Of a DNA stretch of 64,000 bases, positions 44,722-55,735 are shown in pieces. The position numbers and the translations under genes were made by a program. Below the pieces are notes generated by a model, which was given only the letters and a program-made list of their open reading frames with translations, had not been told where the DNA came from and did no database searches. How positions within the stretch are numbered: the first letter of the stretch is position 1; each line of letters starts with the position of its first letter. This DNA comes from Eustoma russellianum (lineage: Eukaryota; Streptophyta; Magnoliopsida; Gentianales; Gentianaceae): contig AP025067.1 in assembly GCA_036186865.1 (NCBI GenBank), forward strand, positions 19,428,055-19,492,054, read 5' to 3'.

Positions 44722-44737
44722 AAATCTTGTCCCAGGT
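44722..44737. repeat. LINE target-site duplication, right copy
   Basis: AAATCTTGTCCCAGGT, identical to 38510-38525. The first A residues merge with the poly(A). Confidence 0.92.
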
Positions 44738-44751
44738 TACTTAGGTTCTCT

Positions 44752-44820
44752 AATTTGTTTTGCAGCTTTGCTAAACGGGGAGCTGCCCCAAGTAGATCGT
44801 GGTTCAGAGACTAATGGGAA
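44752..44820 (+). other. Possible host exon between LINE and element F
   Basis: A T-rich tract ending TTTTGCAG (to about 44765) is followed by roughly 56 bases that end AATGGGAAA just before GTAAGT, a consensus 5' splice site. One frame is open across it (LLNGELPQVDRGSETNGK). The surroundings look intronic and have received a LINE and a copia element. I do not recognise the protein. The exon would start inside the given range at the CAG. Confidence 0.3.
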
Positions 44821-44897
44821 AGTAAGTGGCAAAGTGTTTCTAAATGCACTATAGGGTTAAAAAGTTACTCGTTTACGCTGCTAAATTAGCTTCACTT

Positions 44898-45122
44898 TGT
44901 TATAAACTTAAGTAATATCAGAGACGAAAATGAGAGGAGAACAATGTCTTCATTTCTCTTCAATTCTCCTTTTTTTATTCTTAACATAGTGTCCTATTTA
45001 TAGGACATATAGGATAGAGATACATTGTATATGTTCATGACCTTTGGACATCCACACATATTTCGAAGTGTCTATTACAATATTCCATAACACGATATTC
45101 TATAACACATTATTCCATAACA
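44898..45122 (-). mobile_element. Element F: 3' LTR (Ty1/copia, short LTR)
   Basis: 225 bases with the 6-base terminal inverted repeat TGTTAT...ATAACA. TATAGGACATATAGG (near 45000) is TATA-like. On the minus strand it is preceded by the PPT at 45123-45133. Direct copies of TCCATAACAC / CTATAACACA lie near its right end. The left flank is CACTT; the matching target copy would be outside the window. Confidence 0.8.
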
Positions 45123-45133
45123 CTCCCCCTTGG
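45123..45133 (-). other. Polypurine tract of F
   Basis: The minus strand reads CCAAGGGGGAG directly before TGTTATGG, the LTR start. A second similar G-run is at 45344-45352. Confidence 0.8.
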
Positions 45134-48100
45134 ATGTCCAACATTTATAGAATATGCCTCGTTAAAACCTTGCCAAGAAAAACCCTGCGGGATAAAGACT
45201 TGGTCGAAGGAAAAAAGAGTATATATTCATAATAATTGGTAAGTGTGATACAGTGCCTCATTAAAACATTGCCAAGAAAAACCCTGTGGGATAAAAAATT
45301 TGGATGAAGAAAAAAGAGTACAGTGTGTATATGGTAATCACACTCCCCCTGATGCTAGCAAGAGATCTTTGAGTCAACACATTCCAATGTTGTAGACCAT
45401 CTTTAAAAATAGTCGTTGGTAGTGCTTTAGTGAACGAGTCGGCAACATTCGGACTTGATTGTAATTGTTGTATATCAATGTCGTCATTCTTCTCAAGATC
45501 ACACGTGTAGACAAATTTTGGTGATGTATGCTTCACTCTTCTTTGATGTAGCTATTTTCAGCTTGAACAACACATCTACCATTATTCTCGAACAATGTTA
45601 TCGGCATCTTCGATATGTTGAATCATCGACCTTAACTATATGTGTTCATAGCTTGCTTCATGCAACGCCAAAATCTTATAATGATTAAGAGATGGTTGTT
45701 ATTGTTCGTTTCACTCATTTCCATAATATGGCCGCACCAAAACATATCCATTCTGTGATCTTTCCTTATGCGATTCAGATAGATACCCAGCATTAGCATA
45801 ACCGACTAATTGTGGTTCTACCTTCCTTGAGTAGTATAAACACCCCTATGGTGTTCCAAAAAGATAAAAATGTGTTTGACATCATTTCAATGTCTTCATG
45901 TTAGTGTTGAGCTATACTTTGTCAGTAAATTCACTGAAAATGCTATATATAGTATCGAAATTCGCAAGATACTCTAAAGCACCAACAACACTAAGATATG
46001 GTACTTCAGGACCAAATAATTCTTCGTTACCTTTAATTCTTCGTTATCTTCTTGTGATCGAAATGAATCTTTCTTTATATCTAATGATCGTACAACGATA
46101 TGACTACTCAAGGCTCGATCTGCAGGCCGAGAGAAAATTTGATCTTCTCAAAGTTTTTCATCACAAATTCTTTCATAAGATAATTAGCGGTTTTAATGAA
46201 CTTTTCAGGAGTTCCAACAAGATTGAAATCATCAACATATACCTCAATTATAGAGAATCAATTATTAGATCTCTTGATAAATACACAAGGACAAATTGGA
46301 TTATTTATATATCATTCTTTAACAAGGTACTCACTAAAGCGATTATACCACATTCTGCCAGATTGTTTTAATCCATACAAGGATCTTTGTAATGTGATTG
46401 AGTATAACCCATGCGTCCTTTGATTATATGTTTCAGGCAATTTAAATCCTTCTGGGTTTTCATATAAATATCATTATCTAATGATCTATATAAGTATGCA
46501 GTAACCACGTCCATTAACCGCATATCAAGGTTTTTAGTTACTGCTAGGCTGACTAAATATCATAATTATGGCATCAATAACCAGCGAATATGTTTCATCA
46601 TAATCAAGCCCAGGTCTTTGGAAAAAACCTTGTGCAACCAGACGTGCTTTGTATCGCACGACTTCATTTTTTCTCGTTGCGTTTTCATACAAAATCCCAC
46701 TTGTATCTAATATGTTTGATCCCTTCAGGGGTTTGTACTGCAGATCAAAATAATTTGCGAATGCGACTTTCCCTTCAAGGGTTTCGGACTACAGGTCTAG
46801 ATTGCGGATGCTACTTTCCCTTCAAGGGGTTTGGAATACGGGTCCAAGTATTTTTCCGATGAGCTTAATTTTGCTTAGATTGCATCTTTTGATTTTGACC
46901 AATGATTTCTGTGTCAACACTTTTTAGTTAACATTGGTTCAAGATCCTAATTCATAATTTCACATGCAATCTCTTTATCGAAACATGATCAGACATGATC
47001 ATTTGTCTATCCCAATTTTCTCTTTTAAAGAGATCTCCTTAAAAATTTTGTTCACATGCTTCTTCTGGAGCAACTTGTTCATCACTTTTAGACTGATCAG
47101 ACTCAATTTCTATAGCGCTTTCAAGTTATGAACATCTAATCTCTTGTTGAGTATTCTCTTCTAGAGTATTATTTATCCCATTCTCTTTCGAGGGCCTTTA
47201 TCTTTTACACCAACTGGACGTCCACATTTTAGACTTGTTTTGGTATACCATTATCATGTCCTTCAGGGACATCAAGTCGAATTGACGTATTCATCGCCGA
47301 AACGTGGGATTTTGTTATCATTTTGCTTCTTGCTCGCATTGATTTGTTTGTTGATCAAGATGAGATAGTGAAGGAACGTTCCATGTAATTTCACGCCGTT
47401 TTTTAGGAAACCGTACTGTCTCTCCCCCTAAAGACGGGAAAACTAGCTCACCAAATCAATGCTGATGCATGTATAATTGCATGTCCCCAAGCTTATGTGG
47501 GTAAACTGGACCTTAAAATCAAACGCCTAGCAATCAGTTGAAGACGTTTAATAAATAACACTGCTGGGCCATCTTAAGTGTGCACACTTGCAACTGAATG
47601 CTAAACATCAATCTTAATGCATATAATAATTAGTAAAAGTATTTGGAGAATGCATGCTCCAAAGTATATAAAATGAGCAAGAAGCTAGGCAAAAGCTATT
47701 ATTCTCTGCGGGAGAAAACTCACATGAGAGACACACACAATCACGAGATAATATAATCTTTTTGTTCATGAAAGAGTTTCTAGAAGCTTCTGGTTCTTGA
47801 AAGATTACACATGTGAGTGTTGTACATTTGTACGTATCATTATTCTATCTAGGTGATTAAGTCGATTATGTCATAAATAACTTTGGATTATGGAACTTCT
47901 GGTTCATCACAATATTATGTTCGACTGGATGTATAGTCGTATACTACAATCCAAATGAGAAAATTGGGAGTTTTTCTTGAACAAGCTTCTGGCTTGAATC
48001 ATTGTCTATAAAAATTTCATATTCCCCTCATTTATGGTTTAATATGAACGCCATTAAGATGTATATCTTAGAAACTCAATAGTTTCTTTTTTCGACTTGG

Positions 48101-49096
48101 TGGGAAATGATGTCACATTAACCAATATATGTGTATCACCCGTTAATATATTAGTTGCTCTTCTGGAGCCTTCAATCAGGGTCGTAGTACTTGAATTGGT
48201 ACAAACATTTGCTTTTGCCAATTAGAACTCTTCTGGAGCCCTCAGTCAATGTTGTGTGTGTCATTCCAATGTCAACTGGACATATGCCCATATGATTCAT
48301 CGTGGATGATATGTTAGTATCAAAATTAATTTTGGAATATCTACTCAGAAATAGTCAATGGGGTTTCTTCAGGAAACACTATTCATATAGGAATTAATGT
48401 AGTGTTATCAACCTAGGTAAAATGCACTAGTTGTCTATTGTCTTCATTCTTCTAGGATGTCTTGATAAAGATCAAGAAAATTTCTTGGTGGCAAGGACGG
48501 ACCATTGGCCTTGCGCTCAACATTAATAACAAATCCGTTTAGTCGGTGCACTATTTTCATAGCCTTGGTATTGTCATAAGGCTTTTCCTTGTTTTACCAC
48601 TTCAGGTGGTATGATGTAAAATTTCTATAACGTCCATGATCACTACCACGACCACGTAGATTATTATAGTTACTTCCATTCACTTCAGGGAATAATGGTA
48701 ATCCGGTCCGGTGATAATAGTGGTTTTTCATCGAAAGTTCATATATGAGAATACATTTCAAACTTTCTTTCCTACTATTGCTACTGCGGGAGCATATCGG
48801 ATATGTTGAAAGTGGGAAACATATGTATTTATTTTGCCATATACATGTAAAATATATGATAAAACAAGATATTCACTCAAAACTACAGGTTTGGGTTAAA
48901 TTTTATATGCTTCAGGCATAAGATGCTTCAGGCGTAATAAATAGATCATAATAAAATTGTAATAACAAAATTTAATTAAAAAAAACTGTATATAGGACAA
49001 AATTGAATATATGCAAGAACATAATCAATTAACAAACTTGATAACCTGTAGTTGAGAAATAACTTACAACAAGCAAATTAGAACTGTTGTTTCGGG
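45134..49096 (-). pseudogene. Element F: decayed copia gag-pol
   Basis: Minus strand. RNase H tail at 45261-45536 (KHTSPKFVYTCDLEK, DSFTKALP). RT remains lie at about 45850-46680, with a VAQGF-type box close to 46640. Integrase C-terminal region lies near 47430-47560 (WGHAIIHASALI). An arginine-glycine-rich gag piece is near 48650 (N-N-L-R-G-R-G-S-D-H-G-R). Frames are broken everywhere. The lineage differs from the SIRE-like elements: short LTR, different RNase H, and the P-T-S-A-W-G-H signature. Plus-strand ORFs such as 45898-46371 and 46590-46862 are shadows of this pol. Confidence 0.8.
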
Positions 49097-49612
49097 CATG
49101 TCCACTACTCATGCTTCAAGTATGACAACTATTTGTGCTTCAAACATATCTGCTATTCATGCTTCAAGTATGTTGACTAGTCATGCTTCCGGCATGCCGA
49201 TTACTCGTCCAAAATGTCGACTACTCATGCTTTCGGTATGTGAATTATTTGTGCTGTTAGCATTTAAACTATTCGTGCTTCTAACGTGTGAATTACACAT
49301 GCTTCTGGCGTGTGAAATACACATGCTTATGGTATTTCAACTATCAATACTGCGGGTATATCAATTATTTATTTTTCCTGGCAACTATTCATAATGCGGG
49401 CATGTCATCTATTCATGCTTTGATCATGACAATTATTTATGTTTCAGGCATAACAATAATCCATGCTTTGGTCATGCTAACAATTCATGCTTCGGGTATA
49501 TCAATAATTTATGCTTCGTACACGTCAAAGATTCATGCTTCGGGCATGATAACAATTAGTGCTTCGGGCATGTTAACAATTCATGCTTCGGACATGATAA
49601 AAGTTTATTAAT
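49097..49612. repeat. 24-bp minisatellite in element F
   Basis: About twenty diverged units of 24 bases with the consensus TTCGGGCATG plus TCAACTATTCATGC. Because 24 is a multiple of three, a frame can stay open: the plus strand reads as octapeptides of H-A-S-G-M-x-T-I type at 49098-49394 and 49288-49611. The array lies upstream of gag on the F coding strand. Confidence 0.85.
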
Positions 49613-50051
49613 ATGGCTGCAAGCTATATATTATTCTTCTACCTTCAAAATAAATCTAGACTTCAGGCTAGATTAGTTCGTTTATAAATATTTTGAATAT
49701 AAGATAGAAATATGTAACAATAAAAACGGTAAAATGGACAAATCATAAATCTAAAAAAATTTTCAGCAAAAAAATTAGTCTCAGAAATAATCCTTTCGAC
49801 CCAACATAGGAGTCTCCAAAACACATATCCGTCGTTCAAAACACAGCGTTTGATATATAAAGTATTTCTGAATAACCTAACCCATTTTATGCTTTCAAGA
49901 TATTACCTAGATCTGAATATCACATGGACGATGATTCAAGTATCCAAAATTGTACATGGTAACACGATGGCCATAATTTCTGCCAAAGCCATCTTCCTCT
50001 TTGTCATTACTAAAGTTTCGACCTGATGTATATATTATCTAACCAAGTGTG
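49613..50051 (-). other. Remaining F sequence up to the A insertion
   Basis: AT-rich, no ORF or motif recognised. It ends at the first base of the A LTR. F would be expected to resume beyond A, outside this window. Confidence 0.4.
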
Positions 50052-51429
50052 TGTTAGGTCCGAAATACACTCTAGAGGGGGGTGAATAGAGTGTTTGGCT
50101 CTTTTGCAGAATTTTCTCTTTTGGCTCAACTCAAAAGATATTCAAAATCAGAGCAAGAATGGGAGATGAGAAGTAATGAATGAGTACACCGGATATAGAG
50201 TGGTTCGAATCGTAAATGATTCTACTCCACTACCACTTTGTTTCCAAAGTGGATTTTCAACAACTACTCTTCTTATTAAAGACAATAAGAACAACTACAG
50301 CAACACTTACACTAACACCTTAGCGTAAGCACCAACAACAGCAACTTCTTGCACAAAACACTCTTGTGCAACTACAGCTCTTAGCAAGAAAAACTTCTTG
50401 CTACCTCACAACTTCAACAAAGTTCCCTCAAGAACTTCTCACAGTAGGTTGAAGAAATATAGTAAGGTTCACACTTTCTCACTAGTCTAAGCACAAGCAA
50501 GAGATCAAATATGTATGGTTCCTCTTGTGCTTGACTCTTCTTTCTCTCAATGTACAACAATGAAGTGCAAAGAAAAGCTAAACAAGCTTTGAACAAATTT
50601 ACAAGTATGAGAGAACTATACAACAATGAAAGATGAAGCTAGATGATGTTCAAAGTGTGTATTTGCCTCATCCAAGCCTCTTCTATTTATAGATAAAGTT
50701 CACCACGTTTTTGAGGCTCTCCACCAAGTCTTCATCTTCAAAAATGTCAAGACAATGTCCAAATAGTCTTTAGCCACCCTATGGAGTGATATGATCTTCA
50801 ATAGCCAACCTAGGATAGCTTAGACATGTATACAATAGTCAAGGAAGCATGTAATATGTTGGGTTAAAGTCCACAAGAAATTTGAGTAAGATTGGAAAGA
50901 GAAAACATCACAAATCTCCCTTGGATTTTGTTCCAACGTTCAGAAAATTTGAATTCTGGGGGACATCGATCGATCGAAGTGTCTGGGGGAGAGATCTATG
51001 TCCTTCAGAACATTGCAGTTTTTGATACTGCCTGACATCGATTGATCGATGTCAGAGGCTGAAGTGACATCGATCGATCGATGTCCCGGCCTGAGAGATT
51101 GATGTTGGACAGATTCCTTTCTGACTAACATCGATCGATCAAAGTCTCTCTGAGGAGAGACTGAAGTGACATCGATCGATCGAAGTCTCTGGGTTGAGAG
51201 ATCGATGTTGGACAGAATGCTTACTGACTGACATCGATCGATCGATGTCAAAGGATGAAGTACATCGATCGATCGATGTCCCTAGCCTGAGAGATCGATG
51301 TTGGACAATGAGTTTCAATCTCAACCATTTTCGACATAGTGTGATTTTCTCATCTTGCATCAAGTATCAAACACAAATTTAACTCATTTAAAACATCTTT
51401 TCATCATCAAAACAATTTATAACTTAACA
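50052..51429 (-). mobile_element. Element A: 3' LTR (Ty1/copia, SIRE-like)
   Basis: 1378 bases from TGTTAGGTCC to ...AACTTAACA (TGTTA/TAACA termini). It carries the G-run TAGAGGGGGGTGAATAG at its U5 end and, on the minus strand, a CGATCGATCG palindrome array 130-470 bases from the LTR start. The partner LTR is beyond the window because B splits the element. Confidence 0.88.
50963..51302. repeat. Array of CGATCGATCG palindromes in A LTR
   Basis: Seven near-copies of ACATCGATCGATCGATGT at 50963, 51036, 51069, 51128, 51169, 51232 and 51262 (approximate starts), alternating with half-sites (GAGATCGATGTTGG). It is similar in unit and position to the C arrays, although the rest of the two LTRs differ. 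Confidence 0.88.
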
Positions 51430-51442
51430 ATCTCCCCCTTTT
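51430..51442 (-). other. Polypurine tract of A
   Basis: The minus strand reads AAAAAGGGGGAGAT immediately before the LTR, followed on the plus side by the TGATGATTT motif common to the SIRE-like elements here. Confidence 0.85.
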
Positions 51443-51954
51443 TGATGATTTCAAAACCATAATTCAAAAGATGTTTTTACATGATACATTTTCAACTAAA
51501 CTTGATATTTTACAACTCCCCCTTAGTTCATGCTCCCTTATCATATAAATACATCAAAAATTTCTTTTCAACATGCAATCTACCCAAGATGTGATATCAA
51601 TATCAAAATGCTCCCCCTTAACCCATGCATCAAATTTCACATTTTCATCCTTTCAATATGTCGGATATCATGACAAGCATAAGAGATATCATCACAAAGC
51701 AAGCAAATGCTCAATCAAACTATATGCCAAAACATGCCCAATCATGCCAACTAAACCATCATGCCCAACAAAACAATTACTTACCAATTACCATCATGCC
51801 AACAAAAACATTTACTTACCAATTACTTCCCCCCCTTTTTGAAAGCATCAAAAATAAGAAACACGAAAATAGATAATTGAAATACCAATAATGAATAAAG
51901 AAGTGTGTGAGATACAAAGGTAGTCTCATCTTCTAAGCTATCTATAGCTACGGG
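51443..51954 (-). other. A 3' untranslated region
   Basis: Contains further CTCCCCCTT runs (purine runs on the coding strand) near 51515 and 51612 and a CATGCC-rich stretch (51720-51800). No coding feature. The overlapping plus-strand ORFs at 51573-51876 come from this low-complexity sequence. Confidence 0.5.
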
Positions 51955-53416
51955 GAAAATGAGGAATCATATAGAATTACTCTTCATCGGAAAAGAAACA
52001 CAATCCGGAGAGGGCCGTCTTGAGTTTAGTTTTAGCTTTTGATATTTGGTCTGTTGCACATTTAGCTCCGTTTCTAAGGTTTTGACCCGAACTGTGAGAC
52101 TTGCATTTTCCTTTTCCAAGTCGTCGATGCGTACAGCTTCCTTTGTCAAGTCTTCCCCCCATTGACCAAGTGTATGACCAATGTCGTCTATTTTGGCCTC
52201 AGCATCGAACTCGTCATCAGAACCACTCCCTTCCGTCATTGGGGCTTTTCCTTTGTCCTTTTGGGATGTGGAGGTTTGTTTCAGGGGTGGTTGTGGTGAT
52301 GGATGTGAAGAGGGTTCCATGGGAGGTTCGGTAGGGGATGGTGGAGGTATAGGATCTTCACGGTCTTCCTCTTCTTGTTCTTATAGTCCACCCCATTTTT
52401 GAGCCTCCTTCTGAGACTTATGTATTTGTTGGATGTTTGCCTAGGTGTAATAATCCTTGTTGGTAATCTGTTCAGTATAATCGCCATCCAATTCTACATT
52501 AGCCTTCTTGAGCAATCTATAGATGAGATTGCTATAGGGAAGAGCTTTGGATTTTCTTTGTTATGGCTTCCATCATATTTGCAAATATAATCTCCCCAAG
52601 ATTCATTGTTTCTCTATTTGCAATTCGATAAGCTATATAAAAATCCAAGTTGCTTGGAAGTTTAGCCGATTTTCCATTGATACAAAAAGTGACAATGGCA
52701 AGCAATACTCTATACACCAAAGGCATGTCATTTGTATTTTTGGTGGGGTGAAATCCAAGAAATGTTTTAACTTCGTCCTCAGAAATTTGATACTTGTAGG
52801 TATCCCACCTCCAGGGATCAAAGTCTTCCCAACCCTCAGCAAAAACGTCAAGCAATTCATTTATAGTCTTAGAACTAAACATCAACAACTGACCATCAAT
52901 CATTGAATGTAAAGCATAAGGCACACCATGTCGGTATTCTACCCACATATTAGCATAAAACATCCTAGTGTATCGGGTAGACATATTTTTCATTTGAGTG
53001 ACATCCCAAATATGTATCCATTTTTGATGATTAAACCAATCAATGATTGGTTTTAATTCTTTATTGCTCAAAATATCTTCAATTTTGAGCAATTTAAGTG
53101 GAATGGTGGATCTTTTCTTTTGCTCCCATTCATGAAATAACATTTGAGCTCTAAGAGTGATGTAGCCAAATTTACCTGTCCCCGTTGGCTCTTTCAAAGC
53201 ATCTTTGTATTCTGAGGACTTGAGCCATGGAAAGTTGTTGAGGGTTAGCCTATCCCTTGTCTCTTTTAACTCAGTGTTCTGAGAGGCAGTTGCCTTCTTC
53301 CTCAAACCTTGTGTCCTAGACCCCGTTGGAACTTGAGGATATGATTGTTGTGCTTCACTTTCACTTTCATGAGAGGTTCTTGCTCTCTTGGAAGAGGGTT
53401 TCGATTTTGGAGTCAT
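51955..53416 (-). pseudogene. Element A: extra ORF between pol and LTR (plant transposon-protein-like)
   Basis: Same strand as pol. The first part (53416-52532, 294 residues, intact) starts with a basic, serine-rich tail (MTPKSKPSSKRARTSHESES). A globular region of about 200 residues follows (FGYITLRAQMLFHEWEQKKR, YTRMFYANMWVEY, MFSSKTINELLDVFAEGW, DEVKTFLGFHP). From memory this resembles the 'putative plant transposon protein' family (PF20167-like); that link needs a search. After a frameshift near 52545 and two stops, the protein continues with a proline-rich linker. A coiled-coil C-terminus completes it (51967-52320; DDLEKENASLTVRVKTLETEL). SIRE-like copia elements are known to carry an env-like ORF here; I see no signal peptide or clear transmembrane segment. 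Confidence 0.65.
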
Positions 53417-53640
53417 TTGAGGTTTAGGGTTCGGATTTTACAGAAAATAAGAAGCAATTTATGAGTTTTTGGAAATTTGATGTTGGATTTGATAACAAAT
53501 TTAAGATTTTGCAAGAGTTTTGAGTGTGTTTGAGGGATTCTTGGCGTTTTTGGGGAAGAGGGTTTTAGGGATTTTGATTTTGGAGAGAGAGAAGTGAGGA
53601 AGAAGAAAGGAATTGCAGCTTTTAATCTTCTGTCCCATTG
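53417..53640 (-). promoter_or_regulatory. Leader-like sequence before the extra ORF of A
   Basis: On the minus strand the sequence just before the ATG reads CCGAACCCTAAACCTCAA. Further up it contains CCCTAAAACCCTCTTCC and a CT-rich run (CTTCTCTCTCTCC), typical of plant 5' UTRs and telo-box elements. This suggests a subgenomic or independent transcript; it is an inference from composition only. Confidence 0.35.
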
Positions 53641-53753
53641 ACATCGATCGATCGATGTCTGGGACTTCGATCGATCGATGTCCTAGACATAGATCGATCG
53701 ATGTCTGTTTTTACAGCAGTCTCTGGGACTGCCACATAGATTGATCGATGTAT
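53641..53753. repeat. CGATCGATCG palindrome array between pol and extra ORF of A
   Basis: Four near-copies of the LTR palindrome (ACATCGATCGATCGATGT and variants with TTCGATC, ATAGATC, ATAGATT) within 113 bases, directly upstream of the leader-like segment. The unit is the same as in the A and C LTR arrays. Confidence 0.88.
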
Positions 53754-53786
53754 GTAAGAATCTGCATTTTTGATCTTTTTGACCCT

Positions 53787-55735
53787 CTAACCTCGGTTTA
53801 TCATCCCTAATCTTGTTCTAATTGATTCGAATGTCTCAGTGGGAAGGGATTTAGTAAAGATATCCACTAGTTGGTCACTTGTTGGAACAAATTCAATGCA
53901 TACCAATCCTTTTTGGATGCAATCCCTTATGAAGTGATGCCTTACTTCAATGTGTTTTGTCCTACTATGATGAATCGGGTTTTGTGCTATACTTATGGCT
54001 GATGTGTTGTCACATAGGATGGGAACTTTATCGAACTTAACATTGTAATCGTTCAAGGTGTTCATCATCCAAAGTAGTTGTGCACAACACGAAGCGGCCG
54101 ATACATATTCGGATTCCGCCGTTGAAAGTGACACACTATTTTGTTTCTTGGAGAACCAAGAAACTAAGCAATCTCCAAGGAATTGGCATGTCCCGGAGGT
54201 GCTTTTCCTATCAACGAGATTTCCGGCATAGTAGGTGTCACTATACCCTCTTAAATCAAAACATCCATTTTTGGGATAAAATAATCCAAAGTTCAAGGTT
54301 CCTTTCAAATACGTAAAGATACGTTTAATAGAAATTAAATGTTATTCCTTAGGCATACTTTGAAATCTAGCACATAAGCACACAGCATGCAAAATATCCG
54401 GCCTACTAGCGGTTAAATAGAGTAAACTACCGATCATACCCCTATATTTGGTTACCTCAACCGGCTTTCCTTTTTCGTCTTTATCAAGCTTTGTACTTGT
54501 GCTCATAGGTGTGCTTACACTTCTTCCATCCTCAAATTTGTACTTCTTGAGCAAATCCTTAGTATACTTCGTTTGAGATATATACACTCCATCTTGAGTT
54601 TGCTTGATTTGAAGACCAAGAAAGTAGTTGAGTTCACCCATCATACCCATTTCAAATTCTCCTTCTATCAATTTTGCAAAATACTCACAAAGAGAATCGT
54701 TAGTAGCACCAAATATAATATCATCCACATAAATTTGAACAAGCAATTGATGGTTTTCTTGTTGTTTAATTAAAAGAGTAGTGTCGACTTTTCCTCTTGA
54801 AAACTCATTCTCAAGAAGGAAGTTACTTAATCGATCATACCAAGCTCTAGGAGCTTGTTTAAGTCCATAAAGGGCCTTTTTGAGTTTAAAGACATGATTT
54901 GGATAATCATGATTTTCAAACCCTGGAGGTTGAGCTACATAGACATCTTCTTGAATTATTCCATTCAAGAATGCGGATTTCACATCCATTTGATATAGTT
55001 TGAAATCCTTATAGCATGCATATGCTAATTGCATTCTAATAGCTTCTAACCTAGCTACGAGGGCAAAAGTCTCATCATAGTCTATGCCTTCCTCTTGCCT
55101 ATATCCTTGGGCTACTAACCTAGCTTTGTTTCTAGTAATGTTTCCTTTATCATCCATTTTGTTTCTAAATACCCATTTAGTACCAATTACGGAATGATCA
55201 CTAGGTTTAGCAACTAATTCCCAAACATCACTTCTTTCAAATTGATTTAATTCTTCTTGCATAGCTAATACCCAATCTTCATCATTTATTGCCTCCTTTA
55301 TATTTTTAGGCTCAACTTGTGAAATGAAGGCATTTTCATTGAATTTTCTCCTAGTCATCATGCCTTGGCTAGTTTCTCCTAATATCAACTCTTCAGGGTG
55401 ATCTTTCCTATACTTATATGAATCCGATAAATTTGATGTATCTCCTCCTACTTCTTCATCTTCAACCTTAGGTTCAAGAGAATCAATCCTAAGGTCAATA
55501 ACAATATTACCTTTTGGATTCTCAAATTTCTCTATATGACTTACTTCAATTATTTCATCATCATCATCATCATTAATGTTTGATTTATCCTCAATGAGTT
55601 CACTAAACTTGACATGAATTGATTCTTCAACTTTCATGCTTCTTTTATTATATACTCTAAATGCCTTGCTATTTTGAGCATAACCCATAAAGATTCTTTC
55701 ATCTGCTTTGAAGTCGAGTTTATCCAAGTTATCTT
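53787..55735 (-). pseudogene. Element A: copia pol, RT and RNase H part (interrupted by B)
   Basis: One frame from the B insertion at 55735 down to the stop at 53787, broken by a single TAA at about 54339. It begins within the post-integrase region (KDNLDKLDFKADERIFMGY), passes a variable acidic linker, then full RT. RT shows WVFRNKMDDKGN, ARLVAQGYRQEEGIDYDETF (20), KQAPRAWYDRL and the catalytic YVDDIIFGA. RNase H follows (RKSTSGTCQFLG, LSTAESEYVSAAS, LVDIFTKSLP). It would copy element RNA into DNA in particles. Gag, protease and integrase core would lie beyond B. Apart from the insertion and the stop this is among the best-kept pol genes here. Confidence 0.92.
55731..55735. repeat. Presumed target site of B (left copy)
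   Basis: ATCTT immediately before the B LTR, within the A pol codons for K-D-N. The second copy must lie beyond 64000 and cannot be checked here. Confidence 0.5.

Noticed and set aside
49098..49611. Plus-strand repeat protein (octapeptide H-A-S-G-M units)
   Set aside because: It is only the translation of the 24-bp minisatellite on the strand opposite to element F, with no start context or support.
50963..51302. CRISPR-like array
   Set aside because: Units are self-palindromic with short, related, non-unique spacers inside a plant LTR; no cas genes and a eukaryotic context.
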